Positions 11,600 to 23,640 of a DNA stretch of 64,000 nt are shown one piece after another (the stretch's first letter is position 1; every line of letters starts with the position of its first letter). The DNA lies in assembly GCA_028023455.1 (NCBI GenBank), contig JAQFVV010006312.1:2006163-2070162 (forward strand), given 5' to 3'. The position numbers and the translations under genes are program-made. The stretch comes from Epiperipatus broadwayi. Its lineage: Eukaryota; Onychophora; Udeonychophora; Euonychophora; Peripatidae. A model generated the notes under the pieces. It was not told the DNA's origin. It did no database searches and saw nothing but the letters and a program-made list of their open reading frames with translations.

Positions 11600-13400
11600 C
11601 ATATTAATATACTGACTGCTGACAAAGGCAATGCTGTACTTGCCCTGAATATAACTGATCACTTTATTGGAGTAGATCAATACAAAAAGATGACAAAAAA
11701 TTCTATACTGGTTATAGAAACAATGCTATATGCATTACACAAAAAAACCTTACAAATATTTCACTGGTTCAAAAAATGTAGCTTAATATATTTCAAAAAA
11801 AAATTCCATATCTTTATTGTCTCTCTAAAAGCTCTAAAGGCTATGTTCCATTAAAGCCTATTGTTAATTCTAGAAATTCACTATGCTTCTTAAGGTTTTA
11901 ATCCCTTGCCATAAAAGACAAAGTTTTTTGTCTAAGATTGAAAACTTTGCTGAAATTTTTTTAAAAAAGCTGTCATATTGTTAAGTTTTGTTTTGGAAAT
12001 CTTATTCATTAATGCATCCTGTGATGAAACATTATTTATTGTAAGAATAAGATTAAATAAGCACAGTAGTCTCTAATTAAGAACAATATTTCCTATTCAT
12101 AATATAAAAAACTTGTAACATTCTGCATAACAACATAATTTCAATAAAACCCAGAATTATTTCAACAAAATAAATCAGCAACATTTATATGGAAGAACTT
12201 GAAACTAGTTTTACATAGTATTCCATCTACAATCTTGATTTTACTATGATCACATGGTGAAACACTACTACAAACATTCTGGGTATATATTCCCTTCAAT
12301 TAAATTCACAACAGACTTAGAACAAGAACAAAAATGGGCATATTTAGATGTTCATGTGACAAATCTCTCTCATGACAAATTCAACAATACAGACAGTAAG
12401 TAAGCTCATACACAAGAAAATGCTTAGCATGCAAAAATTGGAATTATATAACACTAAGGGACAGACCAAAAAAATTGTTTAGAAATCAGTGACTTGGAAA
12501 GTAAAAGTTTTATAAACCTATATGAAGAATGATTTCTTCATTAGTTATCATTAATTCAAAATAAATACATGCAAAATATATATAAAGAAAACTTTGTCTT
12601 AATATTTTAATATCATGGTATGTTAAGCATGCTTTTAACTAACTGATAATCATATTCATAGCAATAGTTATCAAAGAAGCATATAACATTGCATAAAATT
12701 TGAATGTAGGATGTAAATAAGTTAATTTACATAAGCCACTTTTTTGATAGGGGGATGCAGGATTCTCTTTTGTTGATTATATGTATGTTGTTGGCATTCT
12801 ACATTCAAATTTAATGCACCCCCCATACTTATTTATTCTTGTATAACCATCACAAACTTCTTGGACAACTATCACTATGAATATGATACCAGGTAGTCAA
12901 AGGTATGCTTAGCAGACCATGGTGTTAAAGTATTAAACTAAGTTTTTCTTTATATACATTTTGCATGTATTTATTTTGAATTATGTTGATCTGAGAAATT
13001 TTTTTTAAAAGCTTTAAGTTAGCTACTACTAAGAAAACCTTAAATAGACCAACAAAATGAAATATAAATAATATACCATCATAGATATTGTAGCGTATCT
13101 GTACATACTAGAGATAGAAGATAAAAAAAAAAGTGCAATCATTATAATATCAGAATAACCACTACAAAATTGCATTTAATGAAATATCATGTGAATGTGG
13201 AATGATAAATATTGTGACACCAGATAACTCACTGAAACAATTAAAAGACCACAAAATAATTATTAAAGAGAAAAAAAGGTTGTATGCAAAGTAGCAGACC
13301 ATGAATGTAACAGTGAACGTAATTGAAAAAAGTTAAGTATATTGGCAGAAAAGTAAGAGTAAAAAAGAGAAAAGCTTAAAGAAGTTGTTTGCATGAATGT
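11600..13400 (+). mobile_element. Penelope-like element relic (RT plus GIY-YIG remnants)
   Basis: Near 11609 the translation reads ILTADKGNAVLALN, matching the ADKGNAVVV block of Penelope-like reverse transcriptases. Further on, in shifting frames, come CLYCLSKSSKGYVPLKPIVN (family YGLPKIHK...LRPIVS, about 11810-11870) and FTTDLEQEQKWAYLDVHVT (family FT.E.E...L.FLDV, about 12310-12360). Near 13160-13240, EISCECGMINI and SLKQLKDHKI resemble the start of the GIY-YIG nuclease domain that ends canonical Penelope elements. Many stops and frameshifts show a long-dead copy. The element would have encoded one RT-endonuclease protein. The borders are approximate. Confidence 0.75.
12552..12982. repeat. 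Inverted duplication inside the Penelope-like relic
   Basis: The left arm 12552-12712 (TAATTCAAAATAAATACATG ... AAATTTGAATGTAG) and right arm 12799-12982 (CTACATTCAAATTTAATGCA ... TTTATTTTGAATTA) are diverged complements of about 160-185 bp around a short centre. The arms sit between the RT and GIY-YIG remnants and may contain RT coding sequence in both orientations. Confidence 0.75.
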
Positions 13401-14124
13401 GGTAATTCATAATGTTTGAAACCAAACATTAATCTCATCCTAAAAAATGGAGATATCAGGATTAGTTAGAGACATAAATATGTAAAATTCTTACTAACTA
13501 ACCCAATTGATTAAAATATTACCAAAGGTATCCCATGCAGAATATTGTTGCTGGTCAGATCAGCAACATCTGAAGAAGAAAGAATAGTAATATCATTCAA
13601 AATATTACTAACAATTGAATGTATTTGAAAAGTTTAAATAAAGTTTTAATTTTTCAAAAGACATTTAACAATGATATGTAATGGAAATAGTTCAACATAT
13701 AATTACAAATGCCAGCATTACAAACTTTCAAATAAACAATATGTAGAGTCTGCTATATATTATAATATTATTAAAAATCAGATGGAAAAAAAGATAAAAC
13801 TCATCAATATACACATAACCCTATAAAATTAAAAAAATTAAAATTAAAATTCTTATACTATGTTAAAAATTTAAAAAGAAAAATGAATTAAGTAAAATAA
13901 TTTAAAAAAAGGATGATTGCAACTATACAATTATATTAGTTTGATATATTTTTAATATAAAACAGAATCTTTAAAAAAATAAATGACTAAAATTTCAGAA
14001 ACCTCTGTTATTTAAGATACAAATAGAGCAAAAATGCCAATGATTTTGTATATAGACATATTTTTATTTAAATTAGTCATTAAATATGTTGTAACTTTTT
14101 GTTTTATTTTATTTTTCTATGTAG
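13401..14124. other. AT-rich intron or flank, no feature
   Basis: The stretch is A- and T-rich and ends in the polypyrimidine-like acceptor ATTTTTCTATGTAG just before the exon at 14125. No other coding or structural signal was seen. Confidence 0.6.
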
Positions 14125-14243
14125 TAACTGTTGAGATAGAAGATGAATGGGTTAAATTTAATTGGAGGCAAATAGGATATTATCGTGTAAATTATGATGA
14201 AAAATGGAATTATTTTGCTGATATTATTAAAAAAAATCATACG
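14125..14243 (+). CDS. M1 aminopeptidase exon 1 of 5 in window (GYYRVNYD)
   Basis: The acceptor is TATGTAG and the donor ACG|GTAATG. The first two bases complete a split codon, and the exon ends on a whole codon. It translates as TVEIEDEWVKFN, then WRQIGYYRVNYDEK, then WNYFADIIKKNHT. The (G)YYRVNYD motif is a hallmark at the start of the C-terminal region in M1 aminopeptidases, where the small beta domain meets the helical ERAP1-like domain. An open frame continues upstream from 14034, but that part is T-rich, hydrophobic and precedes a good acceptor, so I treat it as intron. A partial copy of this exon's end lies 490 bp downstream. Confidence 0.88.
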
Positions 14244-14357
14244 GTAATGTTTGCATAATAATATTATTTAGAACTACAATAGACCTTTTTACCAATATGT
14301 AGTTAGGAATATTTAGTATTTTTATAATATTTTTGTGAATATAATCTTAATTGACCA
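14208..14357 (+). repeat. Source segment of a local duplication (exon 3' end plus intron)
   Basis: Bases from TTTTGCTGATATTATTAAAA through ACCTTTTTACCAATATGTAG to about 14357 recur, diverged, at 14700-14826. The source includes the last ~36 bases of exon 1 and its GT donor. Confidence 0.75.
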
Positions 14358-14388
14358 TCCCTTTTTTAGTAGTTTCATGGAAACTATG

Positions 14389-14700
14389 AATTCAGACTAC
14401 AAGCAAATCAAATCAGGATAAATCCAATTGAATAGCTACATAAGACATTCAGTATGCCAAATTTTTACACATTATTTAATTTATTAATGAAGCTGAGTGT
14501 TTTTATAAAAATTATGAGCAAAATGACATATCATTTATTATTGCTCTCATCATAATCAATATAATATGAGTTTACTAAATTAAAAAAAATGAACAACTAT
14601 GGTGAAGTTATGTGGTTGAAATTTTTATATGATAATAAGTCTCTGTATTTTATTTTATTTTAATATTTGAAGAAGCTTTGAGAAGATTATTGTGCAGTCA
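14389..14700. repeat. Left arm of a long intronic inverted repeat
   Basis: This arm pairs with 16682-16970. Matching stretches include CAAATCAGGATAAATCCAATTG against CAATTGAATTTATCCTGATT, GAAGCTGAGTGTTTTTATAA against TTATAAAAACGCTCAACTTC, and AAGAAGCTTTGAGAAGAT against ATCTTCTCAAAGCTTCTT. It carries about 33 bp not present in the right arm. Confidence 0.88.
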
Positions 14701-14826
14701 ATTTGCTGATATTATTTAAAAAGAATCATACAGTTTAAAACTACAGTAGAACCTTTTTACTAATACATGGTTAGGCATAAGTTTTAATGTCTTCATAATC
14801 AACTTTATAAATAATCTTTAACTATG
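14700..14826 (+). pseudogene. Degraded copy of exon 1's 3' end and adjacent intron
   Basis: The sequence reads TTTGCTGATATTATTTAAAA then AGAATCATACAG, against the exon end TTTGCTGATATTATTAAAAA then AAATCATACGG. An extra T shifts the reading, and about 30 bp that include the donor region are missing. Homology then continues through intron sequence (ACTACAGTAGAACCTTTTTA). It is a non-functional local duplicate, not an alternative exon. Confidence 0.7.
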
Positions 14827-16681
14827 AAAGTCTACATAATGGTTGTATAGTTTTATCTCAATTTTTTATGATAGTGTTTTCATGCAATAGATTATCTAAT
14901 TTGAAGACTTTATATGTTATAGGTAAAAAATAAAACAACTTTCAAATAACTAACCCTTCTTCATTGTCTCACAGACAAATTGTGAAGTGAGAGTATTTTG
15001 TATTAGATTGCCACTAATCAAGAAGTTGAAGACTTGAACAATTTTTCAATTTTGTTTTACTTTCTAGTTAATAATAATTTAGATGTTTATTTGTGGATCA
15101 ATATTGGATGATTAATAGTCTTCTATCTAAGAAAAAACCTGAACATAATTACAGTCTGAATATTTTTGTTTTATTAATAAATCAAATCATAGATATTTAT
15201 AGGTGAAAACCTTGCATTATGAGACCCATTACTGATACAAATATAGAATTGTCATTTAACTATCATTTTCTTAGAATTTTCTTAGTATAAAGGATATTAT
15301 ATTGTTTTATGTAAAAAAAGCTGTCTTTTTACTTTATCTAAATTACTTTTTTTAAAAATTCATAATGTCAAAATTATTTCCAATTATTATGCATAATATA
15401 TTTTTTTAACATGTCTATCATACTATATATATACACAAGATAAATTATTTCCTAATATACATGAATTTCAAGAATAACTCTCTTCATCTTCCTTGGATCA
15501 CTATCAACAATCCATGTAAATATAATCAGCATTTGATTTACATTAATTATTTTAATGGCTGATATTGCTTGAAATGTTGGCAGTTCTCCAAAGCAGCTAA
15601 CAAAGGAAGTTATTTCTGAAATGCAGAGTAAGTTGTTAATTTTTATACATGGTATGAAAGCCATAGTAAAAATGATTGGAAATGACATTTCTTCAAGTTT
15701 GTTTATATCTAATTCAATGTGCATTAACTCATTAATTACATATTTTCACTTTCAGTGAAATTTTTTCTTTTCAATGGTGAGCTTTATATTGATCATTTAG
15801 TATTTACTTATGTTTTTGAAACATTTTATAACACACTACAGTCATTTCCAAGATATTCGGGTTTTTATTTTTTGAATAACTCAAGTTTTTTAAAAAATAA
15901 CTTCTGTGTAGTAAAATCAACATGAAAATAACTTCATGCCATAAAAAAAAGTAATCATTCTTTAACCCAAATTATGTGTGAAATAATGATGAAGCTTTAA
16001 TATATATATACGATTTTTTAAAAGATAAACTAAATAATAGGTCAAATCATAAATTGAAAGATCAAATTATATTTTTGATATAAAAAATCAAAATAATGTA
16101 TTTTATGCCATTAAATTGTAATACGGAGAAACAAAATGTCTTACTTTTATTGGTCAAAAATAAAGAATACTAAAGTAACAAATAAATATTAGATATTTTT
16201 GAGAATTTCATTTATTGATAATGACAATATTTGTAAATAAAGATCTGAACTTTTATACAAATTTAAAAAAACACAAACAATTGCTCTAGAAAATGTCATT
16301 TTAAAACATAAGCATTTGTGCAAACACATGCACATATATAAAACTTAATACATGCATCCAATTATAAAAAAGTACCTGATCAAAATAAAGATAAATGTAT
16401 GGTTATTATGGCTGTTAAGCAGCAATTTTAATAACACTTTGAGTAAATAATGAAAAGTTTTCTGAAGTATACAAAAATAATCTTCATTGACTTGTATATT
16501 TAAAGAATTAGACTCAGCCTTAAAAAGCTGTTGATCAGATAGAGTATCAAACCCATGGAGCTGTTTGTTTTAACTTTGTATTAGTTTAAGTGATTAGAAA
16601 TCTAGTAATTGTAATTTGTAATATAACTAAAATAAACCAATGATAACATTTCATACCACACTTACAAAAGAATTGATAGTT
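14827..16681. other. Intron DNA between the inverted-repeat arms
   Basis: The stretch is AT-rich. It contains one minus-strand 90-codon ORF (listed separately) and no recognisable exon or element. Confidence 0.5.
15452..15724 (-). CDS. Unidentified 90-codon ORF, possibly a relic
   Basis: A reverse-strand ORF begins MHIELDINKLEEMSFP and ends RKMKRVILEIHVY. Its composition is less extreme than other ORFs in the intron (Asp, Glu, Pro and Cys present, no long runs). I do not recognise the family. It may be a fragment of a decayed transposable element or chance. Nothing nearby suggests a promoter or splice sites. Confidence 0.2.
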   Translation of the reverse strand: MHIELDINKLEEMSFPIIFTMAFIPCIKINNLLCISEITSFVSCFGELPTFQAISAIKIINVNQMLIIFTWIVDSDPRKMKRVILEIHVY

Positions 16682-16970
16682 TTGACTGTACAATGATCTT
16701 CTCAAAGCTTCTTCTAATATTGAAATAAAATAAAATACAGAGTTTATTACATAAAAATTTCAACATATTTAGTAAAGTCATATTATACTGATGATGATGA
16801 GAGCAGTAATAACTGATATGACAGTTTGCTCAAAATTTTTATAAAAACGCTCAACTTCATTAATAAATTAAATGATGTGTAAAAATTTCGTATACTGAAT
16901 ATCTTATGTAGCTATTCAATTCATCAATTGAATTTATCCTGATTTTATTTGCATGTTTGTAGTTTACATG
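16682..16970. repeat. Right arm of a long intronic inverted repeat
   Basis: This arm is complementary to 14389-14700. Its left end, TTTGACTGTACAATGATC, also pairs with the start of the duplicated segment near 14690 (GATTATTGTGCAGTCAA). Confidence 0.88.
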
Positions 16971-19900
16971 AAATTATTAAATATTGGCTGACCAATGAAG
17001 GTTATACTCACCAAAATAAGAGAAAAAGTAATTTCTATCTAAAAAAAAAATTAAAACATCAGAAGTCATATTTGAAATCAATTTCCATTTTGCATAATCT
17101 CAATTATTCTGCTTATTTAGTCTTATTTTTCTTTTAATTATAGTTTTATATTTTTAATAGTAGTTGTGTACTATGCTTAGTTATATGACTTTCTTTTTAT
17201 CATTAATTATTAATTAAAAATATTCTTTAAGTTTTAATAATTACTTTTCACCATCAGTTCATAAAAAAATAGTTAGTCCTTGGTTGTCAAAAATTTTAGT
17301 TAATGTCGAACTACCTTTTTAGAGCACACCTATTTCAATAAAATATTATTAATTATGTAAATTTTACATTCTCTAGTTAGATTTTGATCTTTATAACACT
17401 ATATCTTTATAATAAATAACTTATTTGAGATTTTTTTTAATGTAGTTTTTAATTTATCTGAGCTGATAAATTTCTCAATCATTTAAAATTGGCAAATCGT
17501 TAGTAAAGATTCACTAACATAAATAATTATTTTTGTTCAGTTTTTATATCTTTTCTCACTATATAAATTATTTAATAATGTTTTCTCCTGAACACAGAAC
17601 ATTTTTAAAAGTTGAATAAAAATTCAAATCCTAATAAATTTGTAATAAGGAAAATTACAAAATTACGTCTCAATAATTTTTTTTATCCAAATATTGAAGT
17701 TTAACAATGAATTTATGTCTTATTTTTAGAAATATTCTGTTAAATTGAGCACAAAAGGATGAATCGTTTATATTCTCTCACAAAGATTTATCAAATATCT
17801 ATATTCACATTGCTTTTTTAAAATTATGATCAACTTTCTATTCCAACTACCATCTAAAATAGTGGCAGAATGTTTTATTTCAAAACAAGAAACTCAATAT
17901 ATCTTTTAATTAGGAATCAAATGTTCTGATGGTATTATTTTTTGCTTTTCTGAAAATCAGAAGCATTCTCTAACAGCACAGAAAATATTATCAAAGATTG
18001 TGATAGCCATTTTACTATCTACCAAAACAAATTATCAAATTTACCTTAAAATCCACCTTGAGAATCATTTGAAAACTTCAGTAATAACATTATTTGCTTA
18101 TTAAATTATGCTTTAGTTCAGTTAAATCTTAGATACTTTGAAACTTTCTTATGGAAATCTCGCATGTATAACTATCTGAAAAACCTTTTACTTCCTAATT
18201 TAAATTTCCAATTAACATTCTTGCCTCATTGTATATCTTTCTTTTTCATATCATAATAAATATGCAATTTTATTTGATGAGAACTAGTTTGGTTAATCCA
18301 AATGTGTTTAAAAAAATAGTTAGTCAAAAGTTACCAAAAACTTTTTTCTTTAATCTGTTTAAATAGTACAAAAATATTTTTCATGCTATATTTGAATTTA
18401 TTAAAATTAATTAAAAAGTGATATTTCTAATTATATTTATGAACATCTTACTAATCTAATTCTATAAATTTTGGAAATTGTAGGGAAATCAAAGTGTGTT
18501 TAAACACTACATAGATGAACAGTGCATAAATTTCATTTAATTATCTAGATTGAGAAAAAATAATTTAATTGTAAAAAATTTTTTATATCCAGGTTTTTGG
18601 AATTAATCTTGAAATCTTCAAGTCCACAGCCAGTTTTTTGCCATTGATCAATAGTTCATAATATAATAATTAATTTAATTGTAAACATGGACATACAAGA
18701 GAAAGTATTCTTCTAAATACCATATGACATCAAATACATTTCACCTATTTAAGTCTTTAGACATTTTTTCCCACTAACAATTTTAGGAAGCAACTTATTC
18801 TTAATTTAAGAATAAAATAAATATGGGGTTTCATAAATAATGAATGGACTTAAAAGTAGTTGTTTAATATTTAATGTGAAGACTTATGAACTGTTGGCTA
18901 ATTAAAACTGAAAGGAAAACACTGTCATTTTCTGATTATGATAACATCATTTTGAATACTAAAAATAATCTAAAAAATGATATCAGAATGCTATTGAATT
19001 AATAAATGAACTTATTTGTGTACTAATGATTATATATTTTGAGCAAAAATATAATATAAAAAACAAAAGAGTTAAAAAACTAGTGTTTAATTTATAAATA
19101 CTTTTGAAGTATTCATCTAAGGTTGTATTAGAGTTTTCAGTTCAGATTAATAAGCAACCATTTTCAATATCTGAGACAACATTTTTGCAGTGCATTTAAT
19201 TCATTAATTTTCATATTTTAAGCATTAATAAAATTTAAGCTTTTAATAGTAATTTTAGTAATACATTTTTTAAAATTAGAAAATAGGTTAATCAGATAAT
19301 GACCTTATAGCAAAATTATAATTTATATAGTTATAAAATTATTTTAAAAACTCAAAATACAAATATTATAAAAAATTATATAGATATAAAATCATTAAAA
19401 AAGTGCATCTCATAATTATTGATGTCAGATTAAAAGTAGTATCTTATGATTATTTCAGCTAATGCAACATCTACTTTATGAGCAATAATCTATTCTATTT
19501 TATTTATTTTAGAGGCATCTGTTACAAACCTGAATAGAATATAGTAAATTTCAGTACCAATTAAAAGCTTTACTTTTAGAAACAGTCAAACTTTTCAATA
19601 TTAATATACCTGTATTACTATGCATAGAAATTAAACAGTTACTCTTTTAAATGTGAAATTGTTAAATTTCTTAAATTTAAACCTTTTTTGCTTGTTGTTT
19701 TAACTCATCCTGCACTATTAAACTAAAGGTTTTTAATTATGATCTAAATCATCTTTAAATTTGTGAACAAATAGCTAAAGATATCAGAAAAAGTCTATTC
19801 TTGTAAGTAGGTTTACTTACATTCTTATTATCTCAACACTATTGTTGTTAAATATCTAACCACATTGATATTAATATAAATTGTAAGCTTTACTTTTAAA

Positions 19901-22900
19901 ATATCAAATCTTTAGATAATAAATATAACTATATTATTATACATGAATATTAAACAATTACTATTTCAAACATAAAGTTATTACATTTATTAAACTATGA
20001 TATATGATTTAATTTTATACCATGTAATCATAGTGAATTTATTCATAAACATAATCTGATTTTTACTCATGTTCACTATTAAACTAAATGTTCTAATTCT
20101 TAAGTGTTTTTTTGTACAACATATTATATACAAAACATAATCTTTTATTTTCCAGATTTTTCCTTAACTGCCTTTTTTAATACAAAACAAAACTTATTCA
20201 TTATTAAATCTATACATTTTTGAAAATTTCATTAAAATCATAAATTCAAAAATAAAATTATTCTATAAAATAAAAAAAAGAATAATAAACATAAGTAAAC
20301 AAGTAAAAGAAAAAATTTATTTCAATATTCAGACTAAAAAGATATTTTAATAAAAAACCCTACAAAAATATGTGTATTTAATTTCTATCATTAAAGTATA
20401 GATTCAAATAACAAAAGACATTCTTTGATATATTAATATTCAACTTTTAATCATAAAAACAACAAAAAATTATAAAAATTTATTGATAGGAATTAATTGA
20501 CTAATTGTTTTCTAAAAAGTTAATACATTGAAATAAAATTTAAATGTAAATATCATATACTTATCAGGAAACAAATATTTAACACTTTTTACAAAAATAG
20601 ATAATAAAAAGGCTATCCTATTATTATAAATGTATCATTTTTTAAATAAATAAAAGTCTACATTGTGCAAGCATAAAAGGTATATCTTGCAAAAAATGAG
20701 TACACACTTTTTGTTGTCTTTAAACTATTGTTTTTGTTTCATCATAGCTGTCTTTAGTTAAATTCAATATCTTATTGTTACAATTGTACAAAGACTTTTT
20801 AAAATTAACTAAAAGTACACTATGTCAATAACTACACAAATGACAACTATGCATGAAAATCATTTAAAATGTTAATTATAATCAAAATTACTTTTACTGA
20901 ACAAATAGCAAAATAATATAAAATTGCAAAAAAAAACCCTCTCATTATGATTGAATTATTTTTATTCAGATAATTCAAACATTATTATATCCTCTAGTGC
21001 ACTCATTGTGAGAATTTTATGTGTTCTTATGTCTTTGGCTACTTGCATGTACTCATTGTTTAGATAGTTTCTGTCATATAGCATTTTTCACTAGAGAACA
21101 AATTCATGAAGATTAGTCAAGTCATAAAGAATATCTATGATTAGAACTATTGGCCAGAATTTAATGACAATTACTAACTTATTTTGTGACATGTGTATTA
21201 TTACAATACATGCTAAGTAATTGTATAAAAATAATTATCATTTTAAATCAGTTTTTTTTAGTTATTTATAAGATAGACTAAGAAAAGTGATTTGCATTGA
21301 TCTATTTTTAGTTCAATGAATAATAGATATACTTGGAAATTTTTAAACATTTATTTGAATTAATTGTTATTGCCAAAATAATTACTTTAAATGATTGTTA
21401 CATTAAATAGTAAATATTGACAGAGTATTGATGTAAGTTTTTTTTAAAATTGATTTACTAAATTTGAACTTTTATTAAATATTAAAATTTCTAATTTTAG
21501 TTTTGAATAAATCTGTTCTTTGGTTCAGTAAAAAAAATCATCACTGGTTCTTTGACAATGATTGTATTATTTGTAACTTTATTAAAATTAAATATGAAGT
21601 TTTGTTTTTCATTAAATAATAAAATGAATATGAAGTTTCACAAATAATGTATGAATTTAAAAGTTGATAGATTAAGAACTTTGAGATTTAAGAAAAATTA
21701 AAACTGTGATAAAGAGAGGCATGATATCAGAATCCTATTAAATTAATGAAGTGTTATTGAACAGAAAGAAACATTTTGATAATCATTTGAATAATGATAC
21801 AACAATTCCAATGATGGCTCTTAATGTTGTATTCATACTATCTGAGTCTTAAATTTGGTTTAAGATATTATCTGGCTCAATAATATTAAAAACAGCCTTT
21901 TCTAATCTTAAAAATGAAAAGGCTGTAGACTCTTAGTACCTGGGGAAGTTTTAAAATATATTTTGTGATATATTAGGGTTTAAAACATAAATTTATATCA
22001 GAGAATGGAAATATGATTATTATTTAAGTTTATAGAAAATAAAGATGATATTAAAAAATTTGTTGTAATTGTTTTGGAATATCAATATTTTTAATTATAA
22101 ATTACTGATTTGTAAGAGATTTTATAGAATCAAAAAGCAATATCATCTTGCATACCAATAAACTTTTTGTTGCCAGAAAATTTGAAAAAAGTGTTGTAAG
22201 TAAAAGTATAATTTTATGTTACTTTTATTGAGCTGATTAAAATATTTTATTCAGTTAACCACAAAGTTCTATGCCAGTCCTTAAATTTGCATCACTATCC
22301 ATCAAAATTTATTTTTTTTGCAAAGTTTCTATCTGGGACTGACAGTTTAACAAGGATCTGTACAAGCTTCATAGTCTATCAAGAAGCAGAACAGATATAA
22401 TAATAGAGTTTTAAATTTGAACCAATTAAAATCAAAAACAAGGAATTTATTTTTTTAAAAAAGCTTTTAAGAAGTTTCATTTTCAGACATCAAATTGTGA
22501 TATAGATATGATGGTAGAGTTTTAAATTTGAATCATTTAAAATCAAAATCAAGAATTCAATTTTTTTGTCATGCTCAAAATTGTGATATTCTAGCAGTTT
22601 AAAGGACAAACTAATGAATCTCAAACTTCCTCAATTCGCGTTTATTTATTACGTTCATGCGAACTGACTAAACAGTGCATGCCAGATCACACCTCTATAA
22701 TCTATACAAACTATAACAGAATTTAATACAATATATATACTTTGAATTGTTCATTGAGAATCGTATATACCTATTATAAATAAATTTCATGAAAAAAAAA
22801 AACTAATGTTTTTAATGTCTGGAATATAACTTATAAAGGAGGTAATTTATTAGTCAATGGTTGAAAAAAAATTGATTAATCATTCAAACTTTTGATATGA

Positions 22901-23640
22901 TAATTTGAAAACAAACTCTAATGTACTGTTTCTGCCTTTAACACATTTTAAATGTGACATTTTATTTAAACTAATTATTAGCATTTTTCTATACTAACTG
23001 CAAGAAAATAAGCTATGAACTTTTCCAATTCAACCTAAATGTCATGAAAGATTTTTTAAATTTAAAAATGATTTGCAATACTCTGAAATACCATAACAAA
23101 AATTTAAGATCAATGATATTCCTCATCTTTCTGAATGGGATAATGTTGCAAGAGCTCATTTTGGTAGATTGTTCCCATGAAAATGATTAAAGAAGAATTT
23201 TAAAGAAGTAATTTATGAGTAAATTTGAGAACAGTCTTTGTGAAAAAGCACATTTGTTTATGTTACAACTATTTTCTTCAAAATCTTGTAGAGACTAATA
23301 TTTATTGCTTTCAATTGGAAGATAGGCCTAAGGATAAAATTCAATGGTTAGTTATAATTAGGTAAGGTAATTAAATCTTTCTTATAGAAAGATTTGCTGC
23401 TAAAAGAGTTAAAATATAGCATCTGAAATGATAAATGTACTAATAAAACATGATATATGTAGCCATAATTATAGTTTATATAAAGATTTTTACAACTATC
23501 AAAATACTCACTTATAATTTTTTGCTTTACAATCTTTTTAACTGGAGTTACCATGATTATATTCATTCAATAAATTATTATGATGAGATTCCACAAACAA
23601 GCATTTGATAATTGTGGCTTGATGAAAGGGATACAAACAG
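16971..23640. other. Long AT-rich intron segment, no clear feature
   Basis: About 6.7 kb of very AT-rich DNA with short A or T runs. I found no exon-like open frame, no TIR pair and no coding homology. A small hairpin (CAGCCTTTT ... AAAAGGCTG, about 21893-21925) and a CpG-containing patch near 22636-22690 are the only departures. Confidence 0.55.

Larger units (their letters stand above)
4919..11600. other. AT-rich non-coding stretch with foldbacks and microsatellites
   Basis: Apart from the hairpin elements, dinucleotide tracts and family A copy listed separately, I see no exon, RNA gene or coding homology. Scattered ORFs under 90 codons have hydrophobic or low-complexity translations. If the upstream exons of the aminopeptidase gene lie beyond base 1, this is intron. 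Confidence 0.6.

Noticed and set aside
14034-14124. Upstream extension of the exon 1 frame with an ATG
   Set aside because: It is T-rich and hydrophobic, and ends in a good acceptor. An internal aminopeptidase segment would not start with its own ATG here.
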